NCBI GenBank assembly: GCA_903848905.1
Contig: CAINHP010000224.1
Coordinates: forward strand, 1 to 32,137
Source of the DNA: an uncultured Pseudomonadota bacterium
GTDB taxonomy: Bacteria > Pseudomonadota > Gammaproteobacteria > Methylococcales > Methylomonadaceae
DNA: 32,137 bases
Direction: 5' to 3'
Every line of letters begins with the position of its first letter. Within the stretch, counting starts at the first letter, position 1. Below, piece by piece: positions 16,479 through 24,264 of this stretch. The position numbers and the translations under genes are program-made. The notes under the pieces were generated by a model. That model searched no databases and had not been told where the DNA came from. It worked only from the letters and a program-made list of their open reading frames with translations.

Positions 16479-17278
16479 GTCGCTTAGCTGCAACTTTTGC
16501 TGAATTGGCACAAAAAAATCGTAAAGCGCTTATACCCTTTGTTACCGCAGGTGATCCAAATCCTCAATTTACAGTGCCACTGATGCATGCAATGGTTGGT
16601 GCTGGCGTTGATATTATAGAGCTAGGTGTTCCTTTTTCGGATCCAATGGCTGATGGCCCGGTTATTCAACGTGCTAGTGAACGTGCGCTTGCGCATCATC
16701 AAAGTCTAAGAACGACACTCACTATAGCCTCCGAATTTCGCAAAACCAATGGACATACACCAATTGTAATTATGGGATATTTAAATCCTGTGGAAGTGAT
16801 GGGATATGAAAAATTTGCTGATGCGGTTCAAGCTGCGGGGATTGATGGTGTACTGACCGTTGATTTACCGCCTGAAGAAGCGCAAGAATGTACGGCCCTT
16901 CTCAAGTCACGCGGCGTCGATCCCATTTTTTTACTTGCACCAAATAGCAGTGCAGAGCGTATTGCAACAATGGACACGATTGGTGCAGGCTATCTGTATT
17001 ATGTTTCACTTAAAGGTGTCACGGGCGCTGGGCATTTAAATGCGGCTGATGTTGAAACTAAATTAGCCGAGATTCGTGAAAATACAAAATTGCCGATTGC
17101 GGTTGGTTTTGGTGTAAAAGATGCGCAAACTGCTAAAACGATTGCTAATTTAGGTGATGGTGTTGTGGTTGGCAGTGCTTTAATAAGTCAAATTGAAGCC
17201 AATTTGCACAGCCCAGCACAAGCAAAAGAAGCTATTATTGATTTATTAACCGCGATGCGGCAGGCAATGGATAACTAA
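16475..17278 (+). CDS. trpA: Tryptophan synthase alpha chain TrpA
   Basis: 267 aa. Cleaves indole-3-glycerol phosphate to indole, which is channelled to TrpB. Visible: [29 protein letters not shown] (catalytic Glu and the loop that contacts TrpB), [21 protein letters not shown] (catalytic Asp), [12 protein letters not shown], and [10 protein letters not shown] with GVVVGSAL for phosphate binding. Full length and intact. It begins inside the end of trpB; accD follows after 2 nt. Confidence 0.98.
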   Translation: MSRLAATFAELAQKNRKALIPFVTAGDPNPQFTVPLMHAMVGAGVDIIELGVPFSDPMADGPVIQRASERALAHHQSLRTTLTIASEFRKTNGHTPIVIMGYLNPVEVMGYEKFADAVQAAGIDGVLTVDLPPEEAQECTALLKSRGVDPIFLLAPNSSAERIATMDTIGAGYLYYVSLKGVTGAGHLNAADVETKLAEIRENTKLPIAVGFGVKDAQTAKTIANLGDGVVVGSALISQIEANLHSPAQAKEAIIDLLTAMRQAMDN

Positions 17279-17280
17279 TT

Positions 17281-18219
17281 ATGAGTTGGTTTGAGAAATT
17301 ACGACCGTCGATTATTCGAACAGAGTCAACAAATAAAAAGAATACGGTACCTGAAGGTTTATGGGCAAAATGCCCAAGCTGTAATGCTATTTTGTATAAC
17401 AGTGAATTAGAAAAAAATGGCAGTGTATGTCCGAAATGTGATCATCACATGCGTATTTCAGCACGCGCACGGCTAAATTTATTTTTGGATGAAGATGGAC
17501 GCGAAGAAGTTGGTAAGAATGTTAAACCGCTGGATCCATTGAAGTTTAAAGATAGCAAAAAATACAAAGATCGTATTCTGCAAGCACAAAAACAAACCAA
17601 AGAAAATGACGCACTGGTTGTGATGAAAGGGCAATTAAATGGTCACGATATTGTAGCAGCAGCTTTTGATTTTAATTTCATGGGCGGATCGATGGGATCG
17701 GTTGTCGGTGAAAAGTTTGTACGTGGTGTCAATAAAAGCTTAGAGCTCGGTGTACCCTTTATTGTCTTTACGGCAAGTGGTGGTGCGAGGATGCAAGAAT
17801 CTTTGTTTTCATTATTTCAAATGACGAAAACCAGTGCGGCATTAACGAAACTGTCTCAACGTGGTTTGCCTTATATTTCATTCATGACAGATCCAACAAT
17901 GGGCGGTGTTTCTGCTAGTTTAGCCATGCTTGGTGATATAAATGTAGCTGAACCTAATGCGTTAATTGGTTTTGCTGGACCGCGCGTGATTGAACAAACC
18001 GTTCGTGAAAAATTACCAGAAGGTTTTCAGCGTAGTGAATTTCTGCAAGAACACGGTGCCATTGATATGATCATTCATCGTCGTGATATACGCGAAAAAA
18101 TAGCAAGTATTTTGGCTATTTTGATGTCACATCAATATAGCCAGGAAGCAGTGGCAGTGGTGGTGACTCAAGACGAGACGATTGATCTTTTGGCAAATGA
18201 AGTAGAAGACGCAGGCTAA
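17281..18219 (+). CDS. accD: Acetyl-CoA carboxylase carboxyltransferase subunit beta AccD
   Basis: 312 aa. With AccA it transfers CO2 from carboxybiotin to acetyl-CoA, the committed step of fatty acid synthesis. The N-terminal zinc ribbon is complete: CPSC (about 36-39) and CPKC (about 55-58). The crotonase-fold part shows [27 protein letters not shown] and [19 protein letters not shown], all typical. Length matches E. coli AccD (304 aa). The order trpA-accD-folC is widely conserved in gammaproteobacteria. Confidence 0.98.
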   Translation: MSWFEKLRPSIIRTESTNKKNTVPEGLWAKCPSCNAILYNSELEKNGSVCPKCDHHMRISARARLNLFLDEDGREEVGKNVKPLDPLKFKDSKKYKDRILQAQKQTKENDALVVMKGQLNGHDIVAAAFDFNFMGGSMGSVVGEKFVRGVNKSLELGVPFIVFTASGGARMQESLFSLFQMTKTSAALTKLSQRGLPYISFMTDPTMGGVSASLAMLGDINVAEPNALIGFAGPRVIEQTVREKLPEGFQRSEFLQEHGAIDMIIHRRDIREKIASILAILMSHQYSQEAVAVVVTQDETIDLLANEVEDAG

Positions 18220-18234
18220 CGCTTGGCAGAAATA

Positions 18235-19530
18235 ATGAATCGTTTTAATAGTTTAGCGCAGTGGTTGTCTTGGCAGGAAAGTTTACATCCGCTTACTATT
18301 GATTTGGGACTTGAGCGCGTTAAACGTGTTTATGAAACACTTTTACCTAAAGATCATTATCAACCCATCACGCTAACTGTTGCTGGAACAAACGGTAAAG
18401 GGTCTAGTGTCGCTTACTTGGAAGCCTTTTATATAGCAGAAGGTCATAGTGTGGGGGCATATACGTCCCCACATATTTTACGCTATAGCGAGCGTATTAA
18501 AATTAACGGAATACCTGTTAGTGATGAGGTTATTTGCGCTGCATTTTCGTTAATTGATGAGGCGCGTGGAGACACGACACTGAGTTATTTTGAATTTAGT
18601 ACGCTGGCCTCGCTGTTGATTTTTTCGCAAGCGCGTGTGGCAATTCAAATTCTAGAAGTTGGACTTGGTGGGCGTCTTGATGCTGTCAATATTGTGGATG
18701 CAGATGTTGCAATTGTGACGAGTATTGCAATTGATCATGTTGAGTGGCTTGGAAAGACACGTGATAAGATTGGCTATGAAAAAGCGGGAATTTTTCGCCC
18801 TAATAAGCCTGCCATTGTAGGAGAGCAAAATCCACCTCAAACGCTTATAGATCATGCAACACAGGTCAAAGCGGATTTATTTCGTATAGGTGATGTGTAC
18901 AATTATTCGAAAAATAGACAGACATGGACCTGGCAAAGTACGCGTTATGTAATAGATAATCTTCCTCCACCTGCATTGAAAGGTGAACATCAATATCGTA
19001 ATGCAGCGTCAACCATTTTTGCCACGCAATGTTTGAAATCTCGATTGACTATGCGAGATGAATCAATTCGCGCAGGGTTGCAAAATGTGAAATTGTTAGG
19101 GCGATTTCAACTTATTGAAGGCGATATCCCAATTCTTTTGGATGTTGGGCATAATCCTCAAGCTGTAGAAACATTGGTTTTGTATCTTAATGAAAATTTT
19201 CCAAATACCCGCATTCATGCTATTTTCTCCATGATGAAAGATAAAGATATTGCAGGTGTGTTGTCATTGATGAAACCGATGGTTTCACAATGGTTTTTTA
19301 CCCCTCTAACGCATAATGCGCGGGCTGTCACTGAATCGGCTATGCGCGTTATTTTTGATGAATGTCAAATTAATACGGGGCATTGGGGATTCTCAGGTTT
19401 TGCTCAAGCATTTACTGCAGCAAAAAGTACAGCGCGAGTGGGAGATTTGATTTTGGTTTTTGGGTCATTTTTTTTAGTATCAGATTGCTGTATTAATTTA
19501 AAAATAGGTGAAATTAAACATGAACATTGA
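18235..19530 (+). CDS. folC: Bifunctional folylpolyglutamate synthase / dihydrofolate synthase FolC
   Basis: 431 aa from the ATG at 18235. An in-frame TTG at 18223 is preceded by AGG at a 7-nt spacing and may be the true start, adding four residues. FolC adds glutamate to dihydropteroate and to reduced folates. A Mur-ligase fold is seen: P-loop VAGTNGKGSSVAYLEA, YTSPHILRYSERI, EVGLGGRLDAVNI, TSIAIDHVEWLGKTRDKIGYEKAGIF and LLDVGHNPQAVE. The opening LAQWLSWQESLHPLTIDLGLERV is standard. It ends overlapping the dedD start by 11 nt, in the conserved accD-folC-dedD order. Confidence 0.96.
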   Translation: MNRFNSLAQWLSWQESLHPLTIDLGLERVKRVYETLLPKDHYQPITLTVAGTNGKGSSVAYLEAFYIAEGHSVGAYTSPHILRYSERIKINGIPVSDEVICAAFSLIDEARGDTTLSYFEFSTLASLLIFSQARVAIQILEVGLGGRLDAVNIVDADVAIVTSIAIDHVEWLGKTRDKIGYEKAGIFRPNKPAIVGEQNPPQTLIDHATQVKADLFRIGDVYNYSKNRQTWTWQSTRYVIDNLPPPALKGEHQYRNAASTIFATQCLKSRLTMRDESIRAGLQNVKLLGRFQLIEGDIPILLDVGHNPQAVETLVLYLNENFPNTRIHAIFSMMKDKDIAGVLSLMKPMVSQWFFTPLTHNARAVTESAMRVIFDECQINTGHWGFSGFAQAFTAAKSTARVGDLILVFGSFFLVSDCCINLKIGEIKHEH

Positions 19531-20440
19531 TCATGAATTAAAACAACGTTTAATGGGCGCATTTGTAGTCACAATATTGTCGGCAATTCTTATACCGATG
19601 TTGTTTGATGACAGTGTTGAAGAAGACGGTCAGGTAGTTAGTAATTTAAGCATACCTGTTGAGAATCAATTTGTAGAAGAGCCTCCTGCGAAATTGCCTG
19701 TTAGTGCCGAGCAAGTTTTAGCGTTGCCTCCCCAAAATAAAACAGCGGTTGCATCCGTTAATGGTGTAGCACCAAATACTTTACGTCCAGATGAAATGGA
19801 AGATATTTCACCTGTGACAACAGCGGCTAGTTCATCTACAGAGGTTGCGCCAGTACTTGCAAAACCCGTTCGAGAAAAACCACGCAGTGAAAAATCGGTT
19901 TATTCAGAAACAACGAATTATGATATTCGTGGCGACGAAGTGGATGATGAACCACCAATGAAACCAAAACTTACCCCTAAAAAATCACCTGTTATCATTG
20001 CTGAAGATGATTCATCTGTGGTAGATACGAAAACCAAGAAACCTGCAAGTAAACTCGAAGAAGAGTTATTAAAACAAGTGCATGCGGCAAAACTTAACGA
20101 CAGTGCTACTGTAGCACCGGTAAAATCAGTTTCACCCGTTGTAGATAGCTCTGCAGCAGATGCAAAGAAAATTGCAGCGGCTGTCGCAGCTCCTAAAACC
20201 ACTGCAGCACCATCACGCTGGTATATTCAAGTCGGAAGTTTTACAAAGAAAGAAAATGCAACCGCCCTACTTGAAGGATTGCAAAAAGAAGGGTTGCCAG
20301 CATTACTTGAACCCGTTCAAACTGAAAAAGGGGTTAGCTATCGTTTACGTGTGGGACCTGAGCTTGATGGTAAACGCGCAGCATCAATGAAACGAAAAAT
20401 GGATGAGCAAAATATCAAATCTATTTTAGTAGCAGAATAA
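19520..20440 (+). CDS. dedD: DedD-like SPOR-domain inner-membrane protein
   Basis: 306 aa from the ATG at 19520, chosen over the track start (19508) because AGGTG lies 8 nt upstream and HELKQRLMGAFVV is the usual N-terminus. One membrane helix (about 12-30, GAFVVTILSAILIPMLFD), a long low-complexity periplasmic linker rich in Pro, Lys, Ala and Val (about 35-230), and a C-terminal SPOR domain (about 234-306: RWYIQVGSFTKKENATALLE, YRLRVGPELDGKRAA). SPOR domains bind glycan strands stripped of peptides at the division septum; E. coli DedD helps cell division. Overlaps folC. In E. coli, cvpA and purF follow; here purF comes directly. Confidence 0.92.
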   Translation: MNIDHELKQRLMGAFVVTILSAILIPMLFDDSVEEDGQVVSNLSIPVENQFVEEPPAKLPVSAEQVLALPPQNKTAVASVNGVAPNTLRPDEMEDISPVTTAASSSTEVAPVLAKPVREKPRSEKSVYSETTNYDIRGDEVDDEPPMKPKLTPKKSPVIIAEDDSSVVDTKTKKPASKLEEELLKQVHAAKLNDSATVAPVKSVSPVVDSSAADAKKIAAAVAAPKTTAAPSRWYIQVGSFTKKENATALLEGLQKEGLPALLEPVQTEKGVSYRLRVGPELDGKRAASMKRKMDEQNIKSILVAE

Positions 20441-20466
20441 ATTCTATTTACAAAAGTAGGTCAATA

Positions 20467-20496
20467 AAGTTGCACGATATTTTGATTGTGCAACTT
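20467..20496 (+). repeat. Perfect 9-bp inverted repeat between dedD and purF
   Basis: AAGTTGCAC-N12-GTGCAACTT in the 110-nt gap. It could form a hairpin that ends the trpF-dedD transcript, though no U tract follows, or serve as an operator for purF. It does not match the E. coli PurR box. The arms are perfect; their function is open. Confidence 0.5.
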
Positions 20497-20550
20497 ATAT
20501 CAATCAAATCTTTATTTTTAAAACTTTCCTCCTCAATTTAGGTAAAAAAA

Positions 20551-22056
20551 ATGTGTGGTATTGTTGCTATCGTTTCTCATCAGGCGGTCAATCAAGATTT
20601 GTACGATGCACTCACTGTGCTTCAACATCGTGGTCAAGATGCTGCAGGTATTGTTACTTGTGAAAACGGTCGATTGCATTTACGCAAAGACAATGGTTTA
20701 ACGCGAGATGTTTTTACCAATGATCAAATGCTTCGTTTACGTGGAAATATGGGTATCGCTCACGTCCGCTATCCAACAGCAGGTTGTACAAGTTCAGCTG
20801 AGGCGCAGCCATTTTATGTGAATTCGCCTTTTGGTTTAACGCTTGCACATAATGGTAATTTAACGAATACAGAAGAACTCAAACAAGCCTTATTTGAGGA
20901 AGATCAACGTCATATTAATACGGATTCTGATTCTGAAGTATTGCTCAATGTCTTTGCGCACGAGTTGCAAAGTTTGCATAAATTAGATTTAAGCGTTGCA
21001 GATATTTTTGAAGCGGTGAAAGGCGTACATCGTCGTTGTCGTGGCGCTTATGCGGTTGTTATTATGATTGCAGGTGTTGGTATTTTAGGCTTTCGTGATC
21101 CAAATGGTATTCGACCTGCTGTTTTTGGCGAGCGTAAAAGTGAGCAGGGTAGTGAATTTATGATTGCCTCAGAAAGTGTTGCACTTGATGTTTTAGGGTT
21201 TGATGTCATCCGTGATATCGCAGCTGGTGAAGCCATTTTCATCGAGCAATCAGGAAAACTACACACGCACCAATGTGCCGATATCGTGGATCATTGTCCT
21301 TGTATTTTTGAGTATGTGTATTTTGCACGTCCTGATTCGATTATTGATAATATTTCTGTTTATAAAGCTCGCCTTCGTATGGGTGAAAAACTGGCGGCGA
21401 AAGTGCAACGTGAATGGGGTGATCACGATATTGACGTCGTGATTCCAATTCCTGATACAAGTCGCACAGCTGCGCTGCAAATGGCGAATAAATTGGGGGT
21501 TAAATTCAGCGAAGGGTTTATTAAAAATCGCTATATTGGTCGCACGTTTATTATGCCGGGCCAGAAGATGCGGGAAAAATCAGTACGTCAAAAACTCAAT
21601 GCGATTGATTTAGAGTTCAACGGCAAAAATGTATTACTCGTGGATGATTCCGTTGTACGCGGAACAACGTCTGCGCAAATTATTCAAATGGCGCGTGAAG
21701 CGGGGGCAAAAAAGGTTTATTTTGCTTCAGCTGCGCCGCCAGTTCGCTATCCTAATGTGTATGGTATTGATATGCCTGCTGCGCATGAATTAATTGCACA
21801 TAATCGAACAGAGCAAGAAGTGTGTGAGGCTATTGGCGCAGATAAATTAATTTATCAAGATTTAGAGGATTTGATAGCTGCAGTTCAAAAAGGCAATCCA
21901 GAGATTTTACATTTTGATACGTCCTGTTTTAGTCATGAATACATTACAGGTGATGTGGATGATGCCTATCTGGAGCGTATTGAAGCACTGCGAAATGATG
22001 CAGTCCGCGGTGGAAAAAATGCAGAGAATTTTATTATTGAAATGCAAAGTTGGTAA
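20551..22056 (+). CDS. purF: Amidophosphoribosyltransferase PurF
   Basis: 501 aa. Makes phosphoribosylamine from PRPP and glutamine, the first step of purine synthesis. The start Met is followed directly by the catalytic Cys (MCGIVAI), with no propeptide. Glutaminase marks: [22 protein letters not shown] and AHNGNLTN. Phosphoribosyltransferase marks: [13 protein letters not shown], the loop [14 protein letters not shown], and the PRPP motif [14 protein letters not shown]. Length equals E. coli PurF (505 aa). Weak Shine-Dalgarno TTAGG, about 9 nt upstream. Follows dedD with no cvpA between. Confidence 0.98.
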   Translation: MCGIVAIVSHQAVNQDLYDALTVLQHRGQDAAGIVTCENGRLHLRKDNGLTRDVFTNDQMLRLRGNMGIAHVRYPTAGCTSSAEAQPFYVNSPFGLTLAHNGNLTNTEELKQALFEEDQRHINTDSDSEVLLNVFAHELQSLHKLDLSVADIFEAVKGVHRRCRGAYAVVIMIAGVGILGFRDPNGIRPAVFGERKSEQGSEFMIASESVALDVLGFDVIRDIAAGEAIFIEQSGKLHTHQCADIVDHCPCIFEYVYFARPDSIIDNISVYKARLRMGEKLAAKVQREWGDHDIDVVIPIPDTSRTAALQMANKLGVKFSEGFIKNRYIGRTFIMPGQKMREKSVRQKLNAIDLEFNGKNVLLVDDSVVRGTTSAQIIQMAREAGAKKVYFASAAPPVRYPNVYGIDMPAAHELIAHNRTEQEVCEAIGADKLIYQDLEDLIAAVQKGNPEILHFDTSCFSHEYITGDVDDAYLERIEALRNDAVRGGKNAENFIIEMQSW

Positions 22057-22116
22057 TGAATTGATTAATTACTGTAGAATCAGCCTTTATTAATATTAGA
22101 AACTGGATAACAACGC

Positions 22117-23010
22117 ATGGCACTTGCTAAATATCGCTCGATTTTCACACCGTCAACCAAGCAGCAACGTATAGAAAACTTTGAGAATTATTGGGAATTT
22201 ACCCAACAACATGGTGGCGAGTTACTGGAAAATGACCGTGATTTAGCAATTAAACGTGATAAATTGGTCTATTTTAAAAATAATCCAGTGAAACTGCGTA
22301 AACCACTTGCTGATCCAGATGCGTTTTATCGCAACTATGTTGAAATGAAGGATAAACCCGAATCACTCGATCGTATGACGTTGATGCTGACAGGGATTTA
22401 TAAGTTTGCAAGACATGAGTGGGTTGGCATTAAAGGGGCGTGGGATGTGGTTCCTGATATGGCCAATTCACATCATATTGAAGACAAAATCAGTCGTGTG
22501 CATTTAGCTGAAGAATTCTGTCATGTCCGTTTGTTTGATGAAATGCTGTTGACTTGCGGTCTTGATAAAGTGGAATGGGTGCCATTGTCACCTTGGAAAG
22601 AAAAAGTTTACGAACAATTCCCCAAATTTCCTGGATTTTTGATGGACACGCCTGCATTTGTGACTGAATTGATGGGTGTTACGTTTTATTGTCATTTGTA
22701 TCGCTTATTCGATGAAGTGCTTGCAGATGAGCCTGAAGTTTGCGAGCGTTTGAAAGCGTTGCTTGATGAAATTACGATTGATGAAATTGCGCACGTTGGG
22801 CAACGTCGCAATTTCATTGGTGATTTAGGAATTAAAATTTCACAATGGCTCGTAAAACCTTTTTATACGCTTTTCTTTGATGATATTCCTGAAGTTAAGC
22901 ATTTGTTTGATGTACCCAAAATGATTAAAGATGGCGAAACGTTTGATTTCAACTCGATTCCTGAAGAGATGATGGCGAGAAGTTGGGTGCCATCTTATTG
23001 CAAAATTTAA
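22117..23010 (+). CDS. Uncharacterised ferritin-like protein with a complete carboxylate-bridged diiron ligand set
   Basis: 297 aa; I do not recognise a named family. It is soluble and mostly helical, with no signal peptide. Four helices carry the spacing of a ferritin/R2-type diiron site: E101 (FARHEWVG), E133-x-x-H136 (HLAEEFCHVRLFDE), E184 (FVTELMGVTF) and E223-x-x-H226 (ITIDEIAHVGQRR). This E...ExxH...E...ExxH pattern is shared by ribonucleotide reductase R2, AurF-type N-oxygenases, fatty acyl desaturases and bacterial multicomponent monooxygenases. The N-terminal 85 residues and the C-terminal aromatic tail (LVKPFYTLFFDDIP, MMARSWVPSYCKI) are not obvious parts of a known fold. Shine-Dalgarno GGA about 10 nt before the ATG. 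Single gene after purF; its stop overlaps the convergent plsC stop. An oxidase or oxygenase role is inference. Confidence 0.7.
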   Translation: MALAKYRSIFTPSTKQQRIENFENYWEFTQQHGGELLENDRDLAIKRDKLVYFKNNPVKLRKPLADPDAFYRNYVEMKDKPESLDRMTLMLTGIYKFARHEWVGIKGAWDVVPDMANSHHIEDKISRVHLAEEFCHVRLFDEMLLTCGLDKVEWVPLSPWKEKVYEQFPKFPGFLMDTPAFVTELMGVTFYCHLYRLFDEVLADEPEVCERLKALLDEITIDEIAHVGQRRNFIGDLGIKISQWLVKPFYTLFFDDIPEVKHLFDVPKMIKDGETFDFNSIPEEMMARSWVPSYCKI

Positions 23011-23753
23011 TCAAATTTGCTCATTTCTGCTCTAATCCACGCCTCAGCCTCAGCGTTAATGTCTGAGGCTTTTCGGCCTACAGTTTGAATTGGCTTGCCG
23101 ATTTTTACTTTTATTGTGCCCGGATATTTAAAGAAATTATAACGTGGCCAAAAATCCCCCGCATTATGGACGACCGGAATGACTGGATAACCTGATTTTT
23201 GAGCGAGCATTGCACCGCCAATACTAAACGCTTTAACTTCACGAGCACCTGAGCGCGTACCTTCAGGGAAAATCAAAATATACAAACCTTCTTTTAAGTA
23301 TTTTGTCCCATCTTGCACTAGATTTTTTAATGCTTTACGGGCATTTCGTTTATCAATAACAATCGATTTGAGCAGAAGTAGTGACCATCCCCATAAAGGC
23401 AAGTAGAGTAATTCACGTTTCATCACCGCAGATTGCGTTGGCATAATGACGCGAAGTGCTAATGTTTCCCATGCAGACTGATGATTGCTCAAAATGATGG
23501 CGGCTTGAGAAGGATCAACATTCTCAAGACCTTCTACCTCGTATTTTAATCCGACAAATACTTTCATACACCAAAGCATAATGACACACCAAACTTGCCC
23601 AAGTTTGTAGCGGATATTAAACGGTGCCCAAAAAAGTGAAAATAAAAGAATACCTTCAATGGTGGCGGTAAAAAAAATACTAAAAAAAAGTAAACTCGAC
23701 CCGATATAATTTTTTTTTCGGCTATCGGGTAATGAGGTAGTTTGCTGCGTCAT
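23007..23753 (-). CDS. plsC: 1-acyl-sn-glycerol-3-phosphate acyltransferase (PlsC family)
   Basis: 248 aa from the ATG at 23753; the track start at 23765 is a TTG. PlsC enzymes acylate lysophosphatidic acid to phosphatidic acid at the inner membrane. One or two N-terminal membrane helices (about 20-65) precede the acyltransferase motifs: NHQSAWE (the HX4D box, here with Glu, as in a known subgroup), IDKRNARKAL, FPEGTRSGA and IPVVHNAGDFW. Overlaps the 3' end of gmhB by 32 nt, the conserved gmhB-plsC order. The stop codon shares bases with that of the convergent diiron gene. It may not be the only PlsC in the genome. Confidence 0.92.
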   Translation of the reverse strand: MTQQTTSLPDSRKKNYIGSSLLFFSIFFTATIEGILLFSLFWAPFNIRYKLGQVWCVIMLWCMKVFVGLKYEVEGLENVDPSQAAIILSNHQSAWETLALRVIMPTQSAVMKRELLYLPLWGWSLLLLKSIVIDKRNARKALKNLVQDGTKYLKEGLYILIFPEGTRSGAREVKAFSIGGAMLAQKSGYPVIPVVHNAGDFWPRYNFFKYPGTIKVKIGKPIQTVGRKASDINAEAEAWIRAEMSKFD

Positions 23754-24264
23754 GTAAGTTCTCAAAAATTAAAAGTGAAGTTTGAAGTTGTGGATTGTTG
23801 CGTAGCGTTTGTTGACCATTTCCAGTTTTAACTAAAATAGGGGTTGCACCAACACTTTGCGCTGCTTGTATATCACGAAGTGAATCACCAATGAAAAAGG
23901 TATTGTGTAAATCAACCTGTTTTTCTGCTGCAAATAGTATTAATAAACCGGCTTTAGGTTTTCGGCATTCGCATAAGTCATTTGTGTTGTGTGGGCAATA
24001 GTAAATGTCATCGATGTGTCCACCCTTTTCATTCACACTACTGCGCATTTTTTCATGAATGCGATTAAGCATAGGTTCGTCAAATAAGCCTCTTGCTAAA
24101 CCCGATTGATTGCTAATGACCACTGTGCGAAACCCATGTTGATTTAATAAGGCAATCGCCTCTAAACTGCCATCAATAGCATGCCATTCATCGGGGGTTT
24201 TAATAAAATCAGCTGAATCATGATTAATAACCCCATCACGATCAAGTAGTACATAGTTTACCAT
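23722..24264 (-). CDS. gmhB: D-glycero-beta-D-manno-heptose 1,7-bisphosphate 7-phosphatase GmhB
   Basis: 180 aa HAD phosphatase that makes heptose 1-phosphate for ADP-heptose and the LPS inner core. Visible: the nucleophile motif LLDRDGVIN (D8, D10), VISNQSGLARG, the zinc site C90-P-H92 with C98-E-C100, RKPKAGLL, and FIGDSLRDIQAA. Length is normal (E. coli 191 aa). Its ATG overlaps the TonB-receptor stop by one base (TAATG), which suggests translational coupling; plsC overlaps its end. In many relatives glyS precedes gmhB instead. Confidence 0.95.
   Translation of the reverse strand: MVNYVLLDRDGVINHDSADFIKTPDEWHAIDGSLEAIALLNQHGFRTVVISNQSGLARGLFDEPMLNRIHEKMRSSVNEKGGHIDDIYYCPHNTNDLCECRKPKAGLLILFAAEKQVDLHNTFFIGDSLRDIQAAQSVGATPILVKTGNGQQTLRNNPQLQTSLLIFENLHDAANYLITR

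Noticed and set aside
19918-20202. 94-aa antisense ORF in dedD
   Set aside because: Antisense of the low-complexity Ala/Lys/Pro linker; the apparent hydrophobicity comes from codon bias.
23430-23500. PlsC HX4D box reading NHQSAWE as a missing catalytic Asp
   Set aside because: A Glu at this place occurs in a known group of proteobacterial acyltransferases (HQSAWET type), so it is not evidence of inactivation.
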